A stretch of 64,000 bases of DNA from Streptomyces venezuelae (GTDB lineage Bacteria > Actinomycetota > Actinomycetes > Streptomycetales > Streptomycetaceae): the NCBI RefSeq assembly GCF_008642275.1, contig NZ_CP029189.1:3416001-3480000 (forward strand), written 5' to 3'. Positions 34,858 to 42,677 of this stretch are shown here, one piece after another. The notes beneath the pieces are model-generated. The model was not told the origin of the DNA, made no database searches, and worked only from the letters and a program-made list of their open reading frames with translations. How positions within the stretch are numbered: position 1 is the stretch's first letter; each line of letters begins with the position of its first letter. The position numbers were made by a program, and so were the translations under genes.

Positions 34858-35645
34858 AGCCGCTCCATCTGTCGCTTGACCAGGTCGACCAGGGTGCTCT
34901 CGTCGATCTCGCCGCGGTTGTTCGTGTACTCGACGCTCATCACGATGTCGCCGCGCCGGACGACGGCACGGGACCCCCGGAGCGGGTGGTACCCGGGTTC
35001 CTCGTGCGCCTTCGAGTCGATCCACAGGTGCCCGAAGTCCTCGGGAACACCCGGGACCTCCTTGCCCGCGTTGCCCGCGTACTTCTGGGTGGGCATGTAG
35101 TCCTCGATGCCCTTCTGGAAGTCCTCGGCCCCGTCGCGGTCGTGGAACCGGAGGAGGTTGATCTCGACGAAGTTCCGGTCGGACTCGGACCACTCCACGC
35201 TCGCGATGCTCTGGACCCGGCTGGAGAGGAGGCCGCCGAGACCACCGGAGGCGTCCTCGAAGTACGCCGCGGAGAACATGTCGACGGGAGAGGCGCCCGA
35301 GAACTCGGTCTTCGCCCCGCCCGGAACCTCCAGCAGCTTCTTGGCCAGTTCCTCGTCCGCCTTGTGCCAGCGGTTGGCGTTGATCGAACGCCGGGTCGTG
35401 GCGTCGCCCATCGCCTGGGGCTTCGCCTCGGCCATCTTCTGCTGGGCCAGCGGCGGCAGCGCGGTGGGCTCGCGGTGGTACTGGACCGCGTAGCCGGTGA
35501 CCGTCCCCGCGAGCACGCCGAGCGCCGCCGCGCCCGCGATCAGGAGAGCCGTGCGCCCCGCCCGGCGGCGCGGGACCGAAGTGTCCGCCTCCGGTGCGCT
35601 CTCCCCCTCTTTCGGCTGCTCCGGGATGGTCTGTTCGTGTTCCAA
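34854..35645 (-). CDS. Single-pass membrane protein, paralogue 3 of 3
   Basis: Protein of 263 residues, first gene of the unit. TTG start at 35645 after GGGGGA, beginning EHEQTIPEQPKEG. One membrane helix (TALLIAGAAALGVLAGTVTG) precedes an outside domain with SIASVEWSESDRNFVEINLL, then RFHDRDGAEDFQKG. The LLRFH pattern is shared with paralogue 1. The open frame to 35705 is a possible longer start (MGHRVRAG). Known homologues sit together in Streptomyces and may form a membrane complex, which is inference. Confidence 0.8.
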   Translation of the reverse strand: MEHEQTIPEQPKEGESAPEADTSVPRRRAGRTALLIAGAAALGVLAGTVTGYAVQYHREPTALPPLAQQKMAEAKPQAMGDATTRRSINANRWHKADEELAKKLLEVPGGAKTEFSGASPVDMFSAAYFEDASGGLGGLLSSRVQSIASVEWSESDRNFVEINLLRFHDRDGAEDFQKGIEDYMPTQKYAGNAGKEVPGVPEDFGHLWIDSKAHEEPGYHPLRGSRAVVRRGDIVMSVEYTNNRGEIDESTLVDLVKRQMERL

Positions 35646-35758
35646 AGGGGTCCCCCACAGGCCTGCAGGCGCGGGTTGATTACCCGCGCGTACGCGATGA
35701 CCCACACCCAGGGGGAGCAGTTGTACGAACCTAGATCACATTCTCGTCTCGCCGGGTT

Positions 35759-36022
35759 TCAATCCTCGTGACGCCGTTTTCCGTCCAGTTCGTCCCACCA
35801 CTCGTCGGACTTCGGATCACCCGAGGGGTCGTCCCACCAGCGGTCGTCCGGGCCGCGCCGGTTGGCGATCATCGCGGCGACCGGCGGGATGACCATGGCG
35901 ACCACGCACATGGCCACCGCGGCCTCGACCGACCACAGGCGCACGACGGCCCAGGCGGAGACGAAGAGGACCAGGCATCCGCCCATGAGCAGGAAGTAGG
36001 CGCGCCGGCGCCGGGCGTACAT
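35759..36022 (-). CDS. DUF3099 membrane protein
   Basis: Protein of 87 residues with two hydrophobic segments (FLLMGGCLVLFVSAWAVVRL and VAMCVVAMVIPPVAAMI) and a tail with WWDDPSGDPKSDEWWDELDG. This is the layout of DUF3099, a family of unknown role in actinobacteria. The ATG at 36022 has GGAGG directly upstream and also a TACGCT box, so either a leader or a leaderless start is possible. Confidence 0.82.
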   Translation of the reverse strand: MYARRRRAYFLLMGGCLVLFVSAWAVVRLWSVEAAVAMCVVAMVIPPVAAMIANRRGPDDRWWDDPSGDPKSDEWWDELDGKRRHED

Positions 36023-36071
36023 GCCTCCAGCGTAGATCCGGCGACCCCGCGCGCAAGGGCGCGGACGGCAC

Positions 36072-36124
36072 GAAGGGCCGCACCCCGTTCCAGTGGCGTC
36101 CAACCCCCGGGGGTGCGGCCCTTC
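36072..36124 (-). terminator. Terminator of DUF1416 gene
   Basis: A 15-bp inverted repeat (36072-36086 with 36110-36124) around a 23-nt loop lies downstream of the DUF1416 gene and before the DUF3099 gene. Confidence 0.6.
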
Positions 36125-36157
36125 GGCCGTTCGATCAGGCGATCACATGTGCGGTGC

Positions 36158-36448
36158 TCAGACCGCGATCGCCACGTCCGTCACGCCGCCGGCCTCGGCG
36201 ACGACCACGGCGCGGTCGGCCTGGGCGCCCGGGACCAGCGCCCGCAGCGTCCAGGAGCCGGTGGCGGCGTAGAAGCGGAACTGGCCGGTCGCCGAGGTCG
36301 GGACCTCGGCGGTGAACTCGCCGGTCGAGTCCAGCAGGCGGACGTAGCCGGACACCGGCTCGCCGTCCTTGGTGACCTGGCCCTGGATGGCGGTCTCACC
36401 GGGCTTCAGCGTGGCGAGGTCGGGCCCGCCGATCTGTGCTCCACACAT
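36158..36448 (-). CDS. DUF1416 protein, sulfurtransferase partner
   Basis: Protein of 96 residues starting MCGAQIGGPDLATLKPGE, typical of DUF1416. A beta-sandwich of carboxypeptidase-regulatory type is suggested by EPVSGYVRLLDSTGEFTAEV. The invariant Cys-2 near the start is notable. The gene is almost always directly downstream of a thiosulfate sulfurtransferase in actinobacteria, as here (61 bp). A role in sulfur transfer is inferred from this linkage, not shown. Confidence 0.88.
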   Translation of the reverse strand: MCGAQIGGPDLATLKPGETAIQGQVTKDGEPVSGYVRLLDSTGEFTAEVPTSATGQFRFYAATGSWTLRALVPGAQADRAVVVAEAGGVTDVAIAV

Positions 36449-36509
36449 GTTCTCTGTCCTGTCCTGGAGAGGTCGTACTACGAGGGCGTCGCGTGCCCCG
36501 GTGGTCTGG

Positions 36510-37355
36510 TTACTTGTTGGGGCCGAGCTCGATCGGCACGCCGACGAGCGAGCCGTACTCGGTCCACGAACCGTCGTAGTTCTTGACGTTCTCCTGGCCC
36601 AGGAGCTCGTGCAGCACGAACCACGTGAGCGCGGAGCGCTCACCGATGCGGCAGTAGGCGATGGTGTCCTTCGCCAGATCGACCTGCTCCGCCTCGTAGA
36701 GGGCGGTCAGCTCGTCGTCCGACTTGAAGGTGCCGTCGTCGTTGGCGTTCTTCGACCACGGGATGTTGCGGGCGCTCGGCACGTGGCCGGGGCGCTGCGA
36801 CTGCTCCTGCGGGAGGTGCGCCGGGGCGAGCAGCTTGCCCGAGAACTCGTCGGGCGAACGGACGTCGACCAGGTTCAGGGAGCCGATCGCGGCCACGACG
36901 TCGTCGCGGAAGGCGCGGATGGAGGTGTCCTGGGCCTTGGCCTTGTACGTGGTGGCCGGGCGGTTCGGGACGTCCTTGCCGTCGACCAGGTCGCGGGAGT
37001 CGAGCTCCCACTTCTTGCGGCCGCCGTCGAGGAGCTTGACGTCCTGGTGGCCGTAGAGCTTGAAGTACCAGTAGGCGTAGGACGCGAACCAGTTGTTGTT
37101 GCCGCCGTAGAGGACGACGGTGTCGTCGTTGGAGATGCCCTTGGCGGAGAGGAGCTTCTCGAAGCCCTCCTGGTCCACGAAGTCGCGGCGGACCGGGTCC
37201 TGGAGGTCGCTCTTCCAGTCGATCCGGACCGCGTTGGTGATGTGGTTCTTGTCGTACGCGGACGTGTCCTCGTCCACCTCGACGATGACGACGTTGGCGT
37301 CGTTCAGGTGGGCCTCGACCCAGTCGGCGTCTACGAGGACGTCGCTGCGGCTCAT
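36510..37355 (-). CDS. cysA: Thiosulfate sulfurtransferase (rhodanese)
   Basis: Protein of 281 residues with tandem rhodanese domains. The N-terminal half is inactive. The C-terminal active loop reads YCRIGERSALTW, with the persulfide-forming Cys and the basic loop of the thiosulfate-specific CysA2 type. It should move sulfane sulfur from thiosulfate to cyanide or to protein acceptors. A GGAGGAG site precedes the ATG at 37355. A 27-residue leader peptide lies 177 bp upstream. DUF1416 follows. Confidence 0.92.
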   Translation of the reverse strand: MSRSDVLVDADWVEAHLNDANVVIVEVDEDTSAYDKNHITNAVRIDWKSDLQDPVRRDFVDQEGFEKLLSAKGISNDDTVVLYGGNNNWFASYAYWYFKLYGHQDVKLLDGGRKKWELDSRDLVDGKDVPNRPATTYKAKAQDTSIRAFRDDVVAAIGSLNLVDVRSPDEFSGKLLAPAHLPQEQSQRPGHVPSARNIPWSKNANDDGTFKSDDELTALYEAEQVDLAKDTIAYCRIGERSALTWFVLHELLGQENVKNYDGSWTEYGSLVGVPIELGPNK

Positions 37356-37532
37356 GGTGTTCTCCTCCGGGGCAGTGTGCGGCGGGGCGGTGCGGGTGAC
37401 GCGGTGCTGCGTGCCTGCGGGTGCGCTCAAGGTCCTGCGCGGGGAGGCGTCAGGGAGTCAGGAGGCTGGTGCGGTCACGCGGGAAGGGCCGTGGGGCCGT
37501 CGTCCGGTCGATGGAGCGGATGCGCTCACAGG

Positions 37533-37616
37533 TCACATGGATCGACAGAGCATGGCGGCGACGCGACACAGGTCTACTGCCCGTCGCTTCGTGAGGTCCG
37601 CCTGCTGATGCTTCAT
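37533..37616 (-). CDS. 27-residue leader peptide upstream of cysA
   Basis: On the minus strand, ATG at 37616 encodes MKHQQADLTKRRAVDLCR followed by VAAMLCRSM and a TGA. The DLCR and LCR motifs are those of the NCBI-type putative leader peptides found before rhodanese and sulfate-assimilation genes in Streptomyces. The two Cys codons sit in a row near the end, as expected if ribosome stalling at low Cys-tRNA controls the gene downstream. It is too short for usual gene finders. Confidence 0.75.
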   Translation of the reverse strand: MKHQQADLTKRRAVDLCRVAAMLCRSM

Positions 37617-37777
37617 AGCCATGGATCGTAGGGACGAATCAGCCGCCCTGTCACCGGCGTGTCATATGGCGAGACAGGATCGTCCGAATATTGGGATACG
37701 AGGTCCCCGGGCGGCCGTCCGGCCGGGCCGGGGAGCCACCGTACGGTCCGTCCTTCTGCGGATCGGACCGCTCCGTC

Positions 37778-38494
37778 TCACGATCCGGCCACCACCACGT
37801 TCGCACCGCCGAGCACGAGGTGCACACCGGCCTCGTCCGAGGTCAGGGACGAGAGCTGGAGCCCGGCCGGCAGGCCGCTGCCGAGGTCGCGGTCGAAGTC
37901 GGTCTTCTTGCGGATCAGCTTCTCGACCAGCGGAACGCTCCCGCCGGGCACCTGGTCGGCACGCACTCGGACGATCTTGCCGCCCTTGGCCCCGGGAGCA
38001 TCCTCAAGGGTGACGGTCGACACGACGCTGTGCGTCAGGGTCTTGCCGGCGACCTCGACCGCCGCGGTGACCTTGACCTTGCCCGGCGCCCCGCCGTAGG
38101 AGAGGGTCGCGCCGGTCTGCGAGGCCGCCGTCAGGTCGGCGTACGTGATGAGCGCGCTGCCCTCGGCCCGGGCGGCCGTGCCGCCGCCGTAGTCCGCGTC
38201 CAGCTTCACGCCGTGGAAGCTCGCGTCCAGCTCCGACAGGCGCGTCTTGCGGCCCTCGGCGGTGATCTCGACGCCCCGCAGCCTCAGGTCGACCTGGTCG
38301 AGATCGCGGCTGAGCAGCTGGGTCAGGAAGGGGAAGCCGTGGACCTCCACCTCCGAGGACCCGGCCAGGCCCTGCCGCGCCTGTATTCGGTCGGCCAGCC
38401 GGTCCTCGACGTAACTCGCGGCCCAGCGGTCCGCCCCCACGAACAGGGCCCCCAGAACCACTCCGACGATCACGACGACACGCAGGAAACGCAC
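37778..38494 (-). CDS. DUF2993 (LmeA-like) secreted or membrane-anchored protein
   Basis: Protein of 238 residues. One N-terminal hydrophobic segment (VVVIVGVVLGALFVGA) then an outside domain with VHGFPFLTQLLSRDLDQVDL, the mark of DUF2993. Mycobacterial LmeA of this family binds phospholipids and takes part in lipomannan growth, so lipid binding is possible here. GTG start with GGGGGAGGG upstream. Confidence 0.88.
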   Translation of the reverse strand: MRFLRVVVIVGVVLGALFVGADRWAASYVEDRLADRIQARQGLAGSSEVEVHGFPFLTQLLSRDLDQVDLRLRGVEITAEGRKTRLSELDASFHGVKLDADYGGGTAARAEGSALITYADLTAASQTGATLSYGGAPGKVKVTAAVEVAGKTLTHSVVSTVTLEDAPGAKGGKIVRVRADQVPGGSVPLVEKLIRKKTDFDRDLGSGLPAGLQLSSLTSDEAGVHLVLGGANVVVAGS

Positions 38495-38557
38495 GTTCCC
38501 TCCCCCTACTAATCGGTACGTGCGTTCTAGTTGACCATGCCCGTCGTCGGGTGGGGA

Positions 38558-40069
38558 TCAGCCCACCACCCGGCCGATCAGGTACACGGCGGGGGCGGCC
38601 GCCGCGAGCGGCAGGGCCACACCGGCCGTCATGTGCACGAACTTCGACGGGTAGTCGTACGCCGCCACGCGCAGGCCGACCAGCGCGCACACCCCGGCCG
38701 CGAGGCCGATCAGCGCCCCGCCCGCTCCGACCGAGGTCAGCCCGCCGACCGCGATGCCGGCGCCCGCGGCGGCGGCCAGCGAAACCCCGGCGGAGGGGAC
38801 GGCGGGCAGCGGCAGCGCACGGGCGAAGACGGCGACCGCGACGGCCGCGGCGCCGACCGTGGCGGCCGCGGAGTCGGCCGCGAGATATCCGGCGCAGACG
38901 ATGGCGAGGGCGGCCGAGGCCACCGAGGCCATGAGCCCGTACATCCGCTCGTCGGGATCGGCGTGGCTGCGCAGCTGCAGGACGAGCGTGAGCAGCACCC
39001 AGGCGCCGAGGGTCCCGACGATCGCGCCGGGCCCGTACGAGGGCTCGACGGCGAGCACGGCCACGTCCGCGACGACGGCTCCGGCGAAGGCGAGGGCGAT
39101 GCCCTGGCGGGCGGGCCACATGCCGTTGAGGCGGAACCAGCCGGCCGCCGTGAGGCCCTGCAGGGCGATCAGCGGCAGGAGCAGGGCGTACTGCCCGAGG
39201 GCGGCGGCCACGGCGAGCAGCAGCCCGAGGACGGCGGTCAGTATGGCGGACTGCGGACCGGGGTCGATGATCGGCGACCGGCCCTCGGCGCGTGCCTGGG
39301 CGGGGTCGACGGCGCGCAGGGTGTTGCCGGCGAGGGTGGGCGGGGACCAGGAGGTGATCTCCTGCGGCTCACCGGGAGCCTCGGCCGTGTCCATGTCCGT
39401 GTCCGTGTCCGGGGTGGCTGCCGCCTGGGGCGGCAGGTAGGCGGTCTGCTCGGCGGCGGCCACGTCCGCGACCGGCGGCAGGTAGGCGGTCTCCTCGGCC
39501 GGCTGCTGCCGGGACTGGTACTGCTGGTCGTGCTCCGGGCCCGGGTAGGGCGGCAAGTAGGCCGTCTCTGCACCCTGCGGCCATCCCTGGACCGGATCCG
39601 CGGCGGGCGCCTGGGCCGCGGCCTCGTCCCGGAACCAGCTCTCCGGGGCCACCTGCTGCTGGTACGGCTCGGGGGCCGGGGCGTAGCCGTCCTGCCAGAG
39701 GCCCGGGGCCGCCGGGGAGGCCGGGGAGGCCGGGGTCGCCGCGGCCTCGTCCCGGAACCAGCCCTCCGGGGCCACCTGCTGCTGGTACGGCTCGGGGGCC
39801 GGGGCGTAGCCGTCCTGCCAGGGGCCCGGGGCGGCCGGGGCCGCCGGGGCCGCCGCGGGCTCGTCCCGGAACCAGCCCTCGGGCGCCACCGGCTGCCCGG
39901 GCACCGCGCCCAGCGGCGGATGCACCGGCTGGTGGCTGGTGTCCCAGGTGTCGGACTGCCAGGTCTGGGTCCCGTACGGGTCGTACGGGTCGCCCTGCTG
40001 GTGCTGCTGCTGGTGCTGGTCCTGCTGCTGCGCGTACTGCCGGCGCTGCTGTTCCTCAGGCGTACTCAT
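38558..40069 (-). CDS. Polytopic membrane protein with repetitive N-terminus
   Basis: Protein of 503 residues. The first 230 are low-complexity and cytoplasmic: a Gln-rich start (QQQDQHQQQHQQG), three copies of VAPEGWFRDE-like units alternating with WQDGYAPAPEPYQQQ, and three ETAYLPP-like units. The second half has roughly ten to eleven hydrophobic segments starting at LTAVLGLLLAVAAALGQYAL. It has no recognised transporter motif. The gene is 10 bp from the MoaD-like gene upstream. The Streptomyces order is conserved as I recall, the function unknown. Confidence 0.8.
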   Translation of the reverse strand: MSTPEEQQRRQYAQQQDQHQQQHQQGDPYDPYGTQTWQSDTWDTSHQPVHPPLGAVPGQPVAPEGWFRDEPAAAPAAPAAPGPWQDGYAPAPEPYQQQVAPEGWFRDEAAATPASPASPAAPGLWQDGYAPAPEPYQQQVAPESWFRDEAAAQAPAADPVQGWPQGAETAYLPPYPGPEHDQQYQSRQQPAEETAYLPPVADVAAAEQTAYLPPQAAATPDTDTDMDTAEAPGEPQEITSWSPPTLAGNTLRAVDPAQARAEGRSPIIDPGPQSAILTAVLGLLLAVAAALGQYALLLPLIALQGLTAAGWFRLNGMWPARQGIALAFAGAVVADVAVLAVEPSYGPGAIVGTLGAWVLLTLVLQLRSHADPDERMYGLMASVASAALAIVCAGYLAADSAAATVGAAAVAVAVFARALPLPAVPSAGVSLAAAAGAGIAVGGLTSVGAGGALIGLAAGVCALVGLRVAAYDYPSKFVHMTAGVALPLAAAAPAVYLIGRVVG

Positions 40070-40079
40070 CGGCTCCCGC

Positions 40080-40373
40080 TCACCCGCCCGCGAACGGCGG
40101 GAGCACCTCGACGGTGCCCCCCTCGGTCAGCGGAACGGAATCATGCGGGCGCTTGCCCACAGGCTCGTCGTTCACGAGGAAGGAGCAGCGCAGCAGGACC
40201 CTGGTCAGCTCCCCGGGGTGGCGTTCCCGCACGGCGTCGAGCGCCTCGGCCAGTGTGCGCGCCGAGTACGGCTCCTCCGCCGTCTTGGCCGCGGCTTTGG
40301 CCGCCGCCCAGTAGCGGATGGTTCCGGTTGCCACTGCTGCTCCCATCGTCGGCTCTCTACCGTCGGCCTCCAT
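40080..40373 (-). CDS. MoaD/ThiS-family sulfur carrier-like protein
   Basis: Protein of 97 residues. Beta-grasp motifs IRYWAAAKAAA, SFLVNDEP and the C-terminal Gly-Gly after EVLPPFAGG are typical of MoaD-like carriers. In these the terminal Gly becomes a thiocarboxylate. Residues 1-18 are extra. Start at 40373 after GGGAGGGG. The partner adenylating enzyme is not nearby, but the rhodanese/DUF1416 genes are within 4 kb, so sulfur loading could come from there. Confidence 0.85.
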   Translation of the reverse strand: MEADGREPTMGAAVATGTIRYWAAAKAAAKTAEEPYSARTLAEALDAVRERHPGELTRVLLRCSFLVNDEPVGKRPHDSVPLTEGGTVEVLPPFAGG

Positions 40374-40795
40374 GATGGCCCCTCCCACCGCCGGCCCCGG
40401 CGTGCCCCGACGCGCCGGGTGTGCGCCCGGCCCGGCCCGGGGCACCGCTCGGCGGGCCCCCGAACCGGTGAAACCCGGGCATACGCTGGGCGGGAGCGTG
40501 GCATGAACCACAGAAGCGGAAGCCGGTGAAGCCTCGGCCGCCCGTCGGCGGGTGGGCTATTCTGCTTGGCGAGAGGATCCGGGCAACGTAGCCCCCGGGT
40601 CCTTTTGTGCTTTCAGCACGTTGAACGAACCGGGAACAGTGGTATCCATGCGGACCCCAGGGCGCGGGGACCGCAGGGACGCCGGGCAAGACGTACGAAG
40701 CAGAACCACGCATGTCCTCGACGGGACCGAGGAGGAACCGACGTGATGGACCAGCGAACCGTGCACCACCGTCCGACCCGGGCAGGTGGTCGGTC
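40374..40795 (+). promoter_or_regulatory. glnR promoter and structured leader
   Basis: This 422-bp gap separates the MoaD-like gene from glnR. A possible -10, TATTCT, lies at about 40557-40562. An attenuator-like hairpin follows (GGATCCGGG with CCCGGGTCC, 40573-40602) and ends in TTTT. A smaller stem (GTGC, TTTCA, GCAC) comes next. The rest contains the short upstream ORF at 40746-40799. Confidence 0.5.
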
Positions 40796-40799
40796 GTGA
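40746..40799 (+). CDS. 17-residue upstream ORF overlapping glnR
   Basis: ATG at 40746 (or the GTG just before it) follows a very strong GAGGAGGAACCGAC site. It encodes [17 protein letters not shown], whose stop codon overlaps the glnR GTG start as GTGA. It would couple glnR translation to the leader. The peptide itself resembles nothing I know, and a second view is that the strong site belongs to a longer glnR start; the family start argues against that. Confidence 0.45.
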   Translation: MDQRTVHHRPTRAGGRS

Positions 40800-41569
40800 G
40801 CTCACTCCTGCTGCTCACCAACGCCCTGCAGCCGTCCACCGAGGTGCTGCCCGCCCTCGGCCTGCTGCTGCACAACGTCCGGGTCGCCCCGGCCGAGGGC
40901 CCCGCCCTGGTGGACACCCCGGGAGCCGATGTCATCCTCGTGGACGGCCGCCGCGACCTGCCGCAGGTGCGCTCCCTGTGCCAGCTGCTCCGCTCCACCG
41001 GTCCCGGCTGTCCGCTGATCCTCGTCGTCACCGAGGGCGGCCTGGCGGCCGTCACCGCCGACTGGGGCATCGACGACGTCCTCCTGGACACGGCGGGTCC
41101 GGCCGAGGTCGAAGCGCGGCTGCGCCTGGCGACCGGCCGCCAGCAGCTGGGCTCGGACGACTCCCCCATGGAGATCCGCAACGGCGACCTGTCGGTGGAC
41201 GAGGCCACGTACTCCGCCAAGCTCAAGGGGCGCGTGCTCGACCTCACCTTCAAGGAGTTCGAGCTGCTCAAGTACCTCGCCCAGCACCCGGGCCGGGTCT
41301 TCACCCGCGCCCAGCTGCTGCAGGAGGTGTGGGGCTACGACTACTTCGGCGGCACCCGGACCGTCGACGTGCACGTACGGCGGCTGCGCGCCAAGCTCGG
41401 CCCCGAGCACGAGTCCCTGATCGGCACGGTCCGCAACGTCGGCTACCGCTTCGTCACGCCGGAGAAGGTCGAGCGGGCGGCGGCGGAAGCCGCGGCCCAG
41501 GCGGCCGCCAAGGCCGCTGCCCAGGCGGCCGCCCAGCCCACCGCCCAGCAGGCCCCGTCCGTCACCTGA
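40796..41569 (+). CDS. glnR: Nitrogen response regulator GlnR
   Basis: Protein of 257 residues, OmpR-type. The receiver starts [18 protein letters not shown] and keeps an Asp in VILVDGRRD but lacks the usual acidic pocket, so it is an atypical, non-phosphorylated receiver. The winged-helix domain ends [16 protein letters not shown] Gln/Ala-rich tail of about 35 residues follows. Known role: master regulator of glutamine synthetase and ammonium/nitrate genes in Streptomyces. The start is GTG at 40796, as in orthologues. Confidence 0.95.
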   Translation: MSSLLLLTNALQPSTEVLPALGLLLHNVRVAPAEGPALVDTPGADVILVDGRRDLPQVRSLCQLLRSTGPGCPLILVVTEGGLAAVTADWGIDDVLLDTAGPAEVEARLRLATGRQQLGSDDSPMEIRNGDLSVDEATYSAKLKGRVLDLTFKEFELLKYLAQHPGRVFTRAQLLQEVWGYDYFGGTRTVDVHVRRLRAKLGPEHESLIGTVRNVGYRFVTPEKVERAAAEAAAQAAAKAAAQAAAQPTAQQAPSVT

Positions 41570-41634
41570 TCGGCCGAACACGCTGTGAGCATCCACTCGG
41601 CAGGACGCCCTGCCCAGAGGTAGGTCACCCCGCG

Positions 41635-41640
41635 TAGACT
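41635..41640 (+). promoter_or_regulatory. -10 box of leaderless lacI-type gene
   Basis: TAGACT lies 7 nt before the GTG at 41648. No ribosome site is present. Confidence 0.55.
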
Positions 41641-41647
41641 GCCGCGC

Positions 41648-42670
41648 GTGGCCAAGGTGACGCGGGATGACGTTGCACGACTTGCGGGTACGTCGACCGC
41701 CGTCGTGAGCTACGTCATCAACAACGGACCCCGGCCGGTTGCCCCGGCCACGCGCGAGCGTGTCCTCGCCGCGATCAAGGAGCTGGGCTACCGCCCGGAC
41801 CGGGTCGCCCAGGCGATGGCCTCGCGGCGCACCGACCTCATAGGCATGATCGTCCCGGACGCCCGGCAGCCGTTCTTCGCGGAGATGGCGCACGCGGTCG
41901 AACAGGCCGCCGCCGAGCGCGGAAAGATGGTGCTGGTCGGCAACTCCGACTACCGCACCGAGCGCGAGGTCCACTACCTGCGGGCCTTCCTCGGCATGCG
42001 GGTGTCGGGCCTGATCCTGGTCAGCCAGGGCATGAGCGAGCAGGCCGCCAGCGAGATCGAGGCCTGGGACGCGCGGGTCGTGCTGCTGCACGAGCGGCCG
42101 GAGGCGATCGACGACGTCGCCGTCGTCACGGACGACATCGGCGGCGCCCAGCTCGCCACCCGCCACCTGCTGGAGCACGGGCACGAGTACGTGGCCTGCA
42201 TCGGCGGCGTCGAGAACACCCCGTCCGTCGGCGACCCCGTCGCCGACCACGTCGAGGGCTGGCGCCGGGCCATGCAGGAGTCCGGCCGCTCGATCGAGGG
42301 CCGGCTCATCGAGGCCCCGTACAACCGCTACGACGCGTACCGGGTCGCCCTGGAGGTCCTGGCGCGGCCCGACCGGCCGACGGCCATCTTCTGCGCCACG
42401 GACGACCAGGCGATCGGTGTGCTGCGCGCGGCACGCGAACTGCGCATCGACGTGCCCGGGGAACTGGCCGTCGCGGGCTTCGACGACGTCAAGGAAGCCG
42501 CCCTCACCGACCCGCCGCTGACCACGATCGCCTCGGACCGCCCGGCGATGGCCCGTGCGGCCGTGGACCTGGTCCTGGACGACGGCCTGCGCGTGGCCGG
42601 ATCCCGGCGGGAGCGGCTGAAGCAGTTCCCTTCGGCGCTGGTGGTCCGCCGCTCCTGCGGCTGCCACTGA
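41648..42670 (+). CDS. LacI family transcriptional regulator
   Basis: Protein of 340 residues. The [25 protein letters not shown], is followed by the hinge [18 protein letters not shown] and a periplasmic-binding-protein-like sensor domain ([37 protein letters not shown]). The C-terminus ends SCGCH, with two Cys that could sense metal or redox, an unusual end for LacI. The inducer and targets are unknown. Lies 78 bp after glnR, same direction. Confidence 0.92.
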   Translation: MAKVTRDDVARLAGTSTAVVSYVINNGPRPVAPATRERVLAAIKELGYRPDRVAQAMASRRTDLIGMIVPDARQPFFAEMAHAVEQAAAERGKMVLVGNSDYRTEREVHYLRAFLGMRVSGLILVSQGMSEQAASEIEAWDARVVLLHERPEAIDDVAVVTDDIGGAQLATRHLLEHGHEYVACIGGVENTPSVGDPVADHVEGWRRAMQESGRSIEGRLIEAPYNRYDAYRVALEVLARPDRPTAIFCATDDQAIGVLRAARELRIDVPGELAVAGFDDVKEAALTDPPLTTIASDRPAMARAAVDLVLDDGLRVAGSRRERLKQFPSALVVRRSCGCH

Positions 42671-42677
42671 GCGCGGG

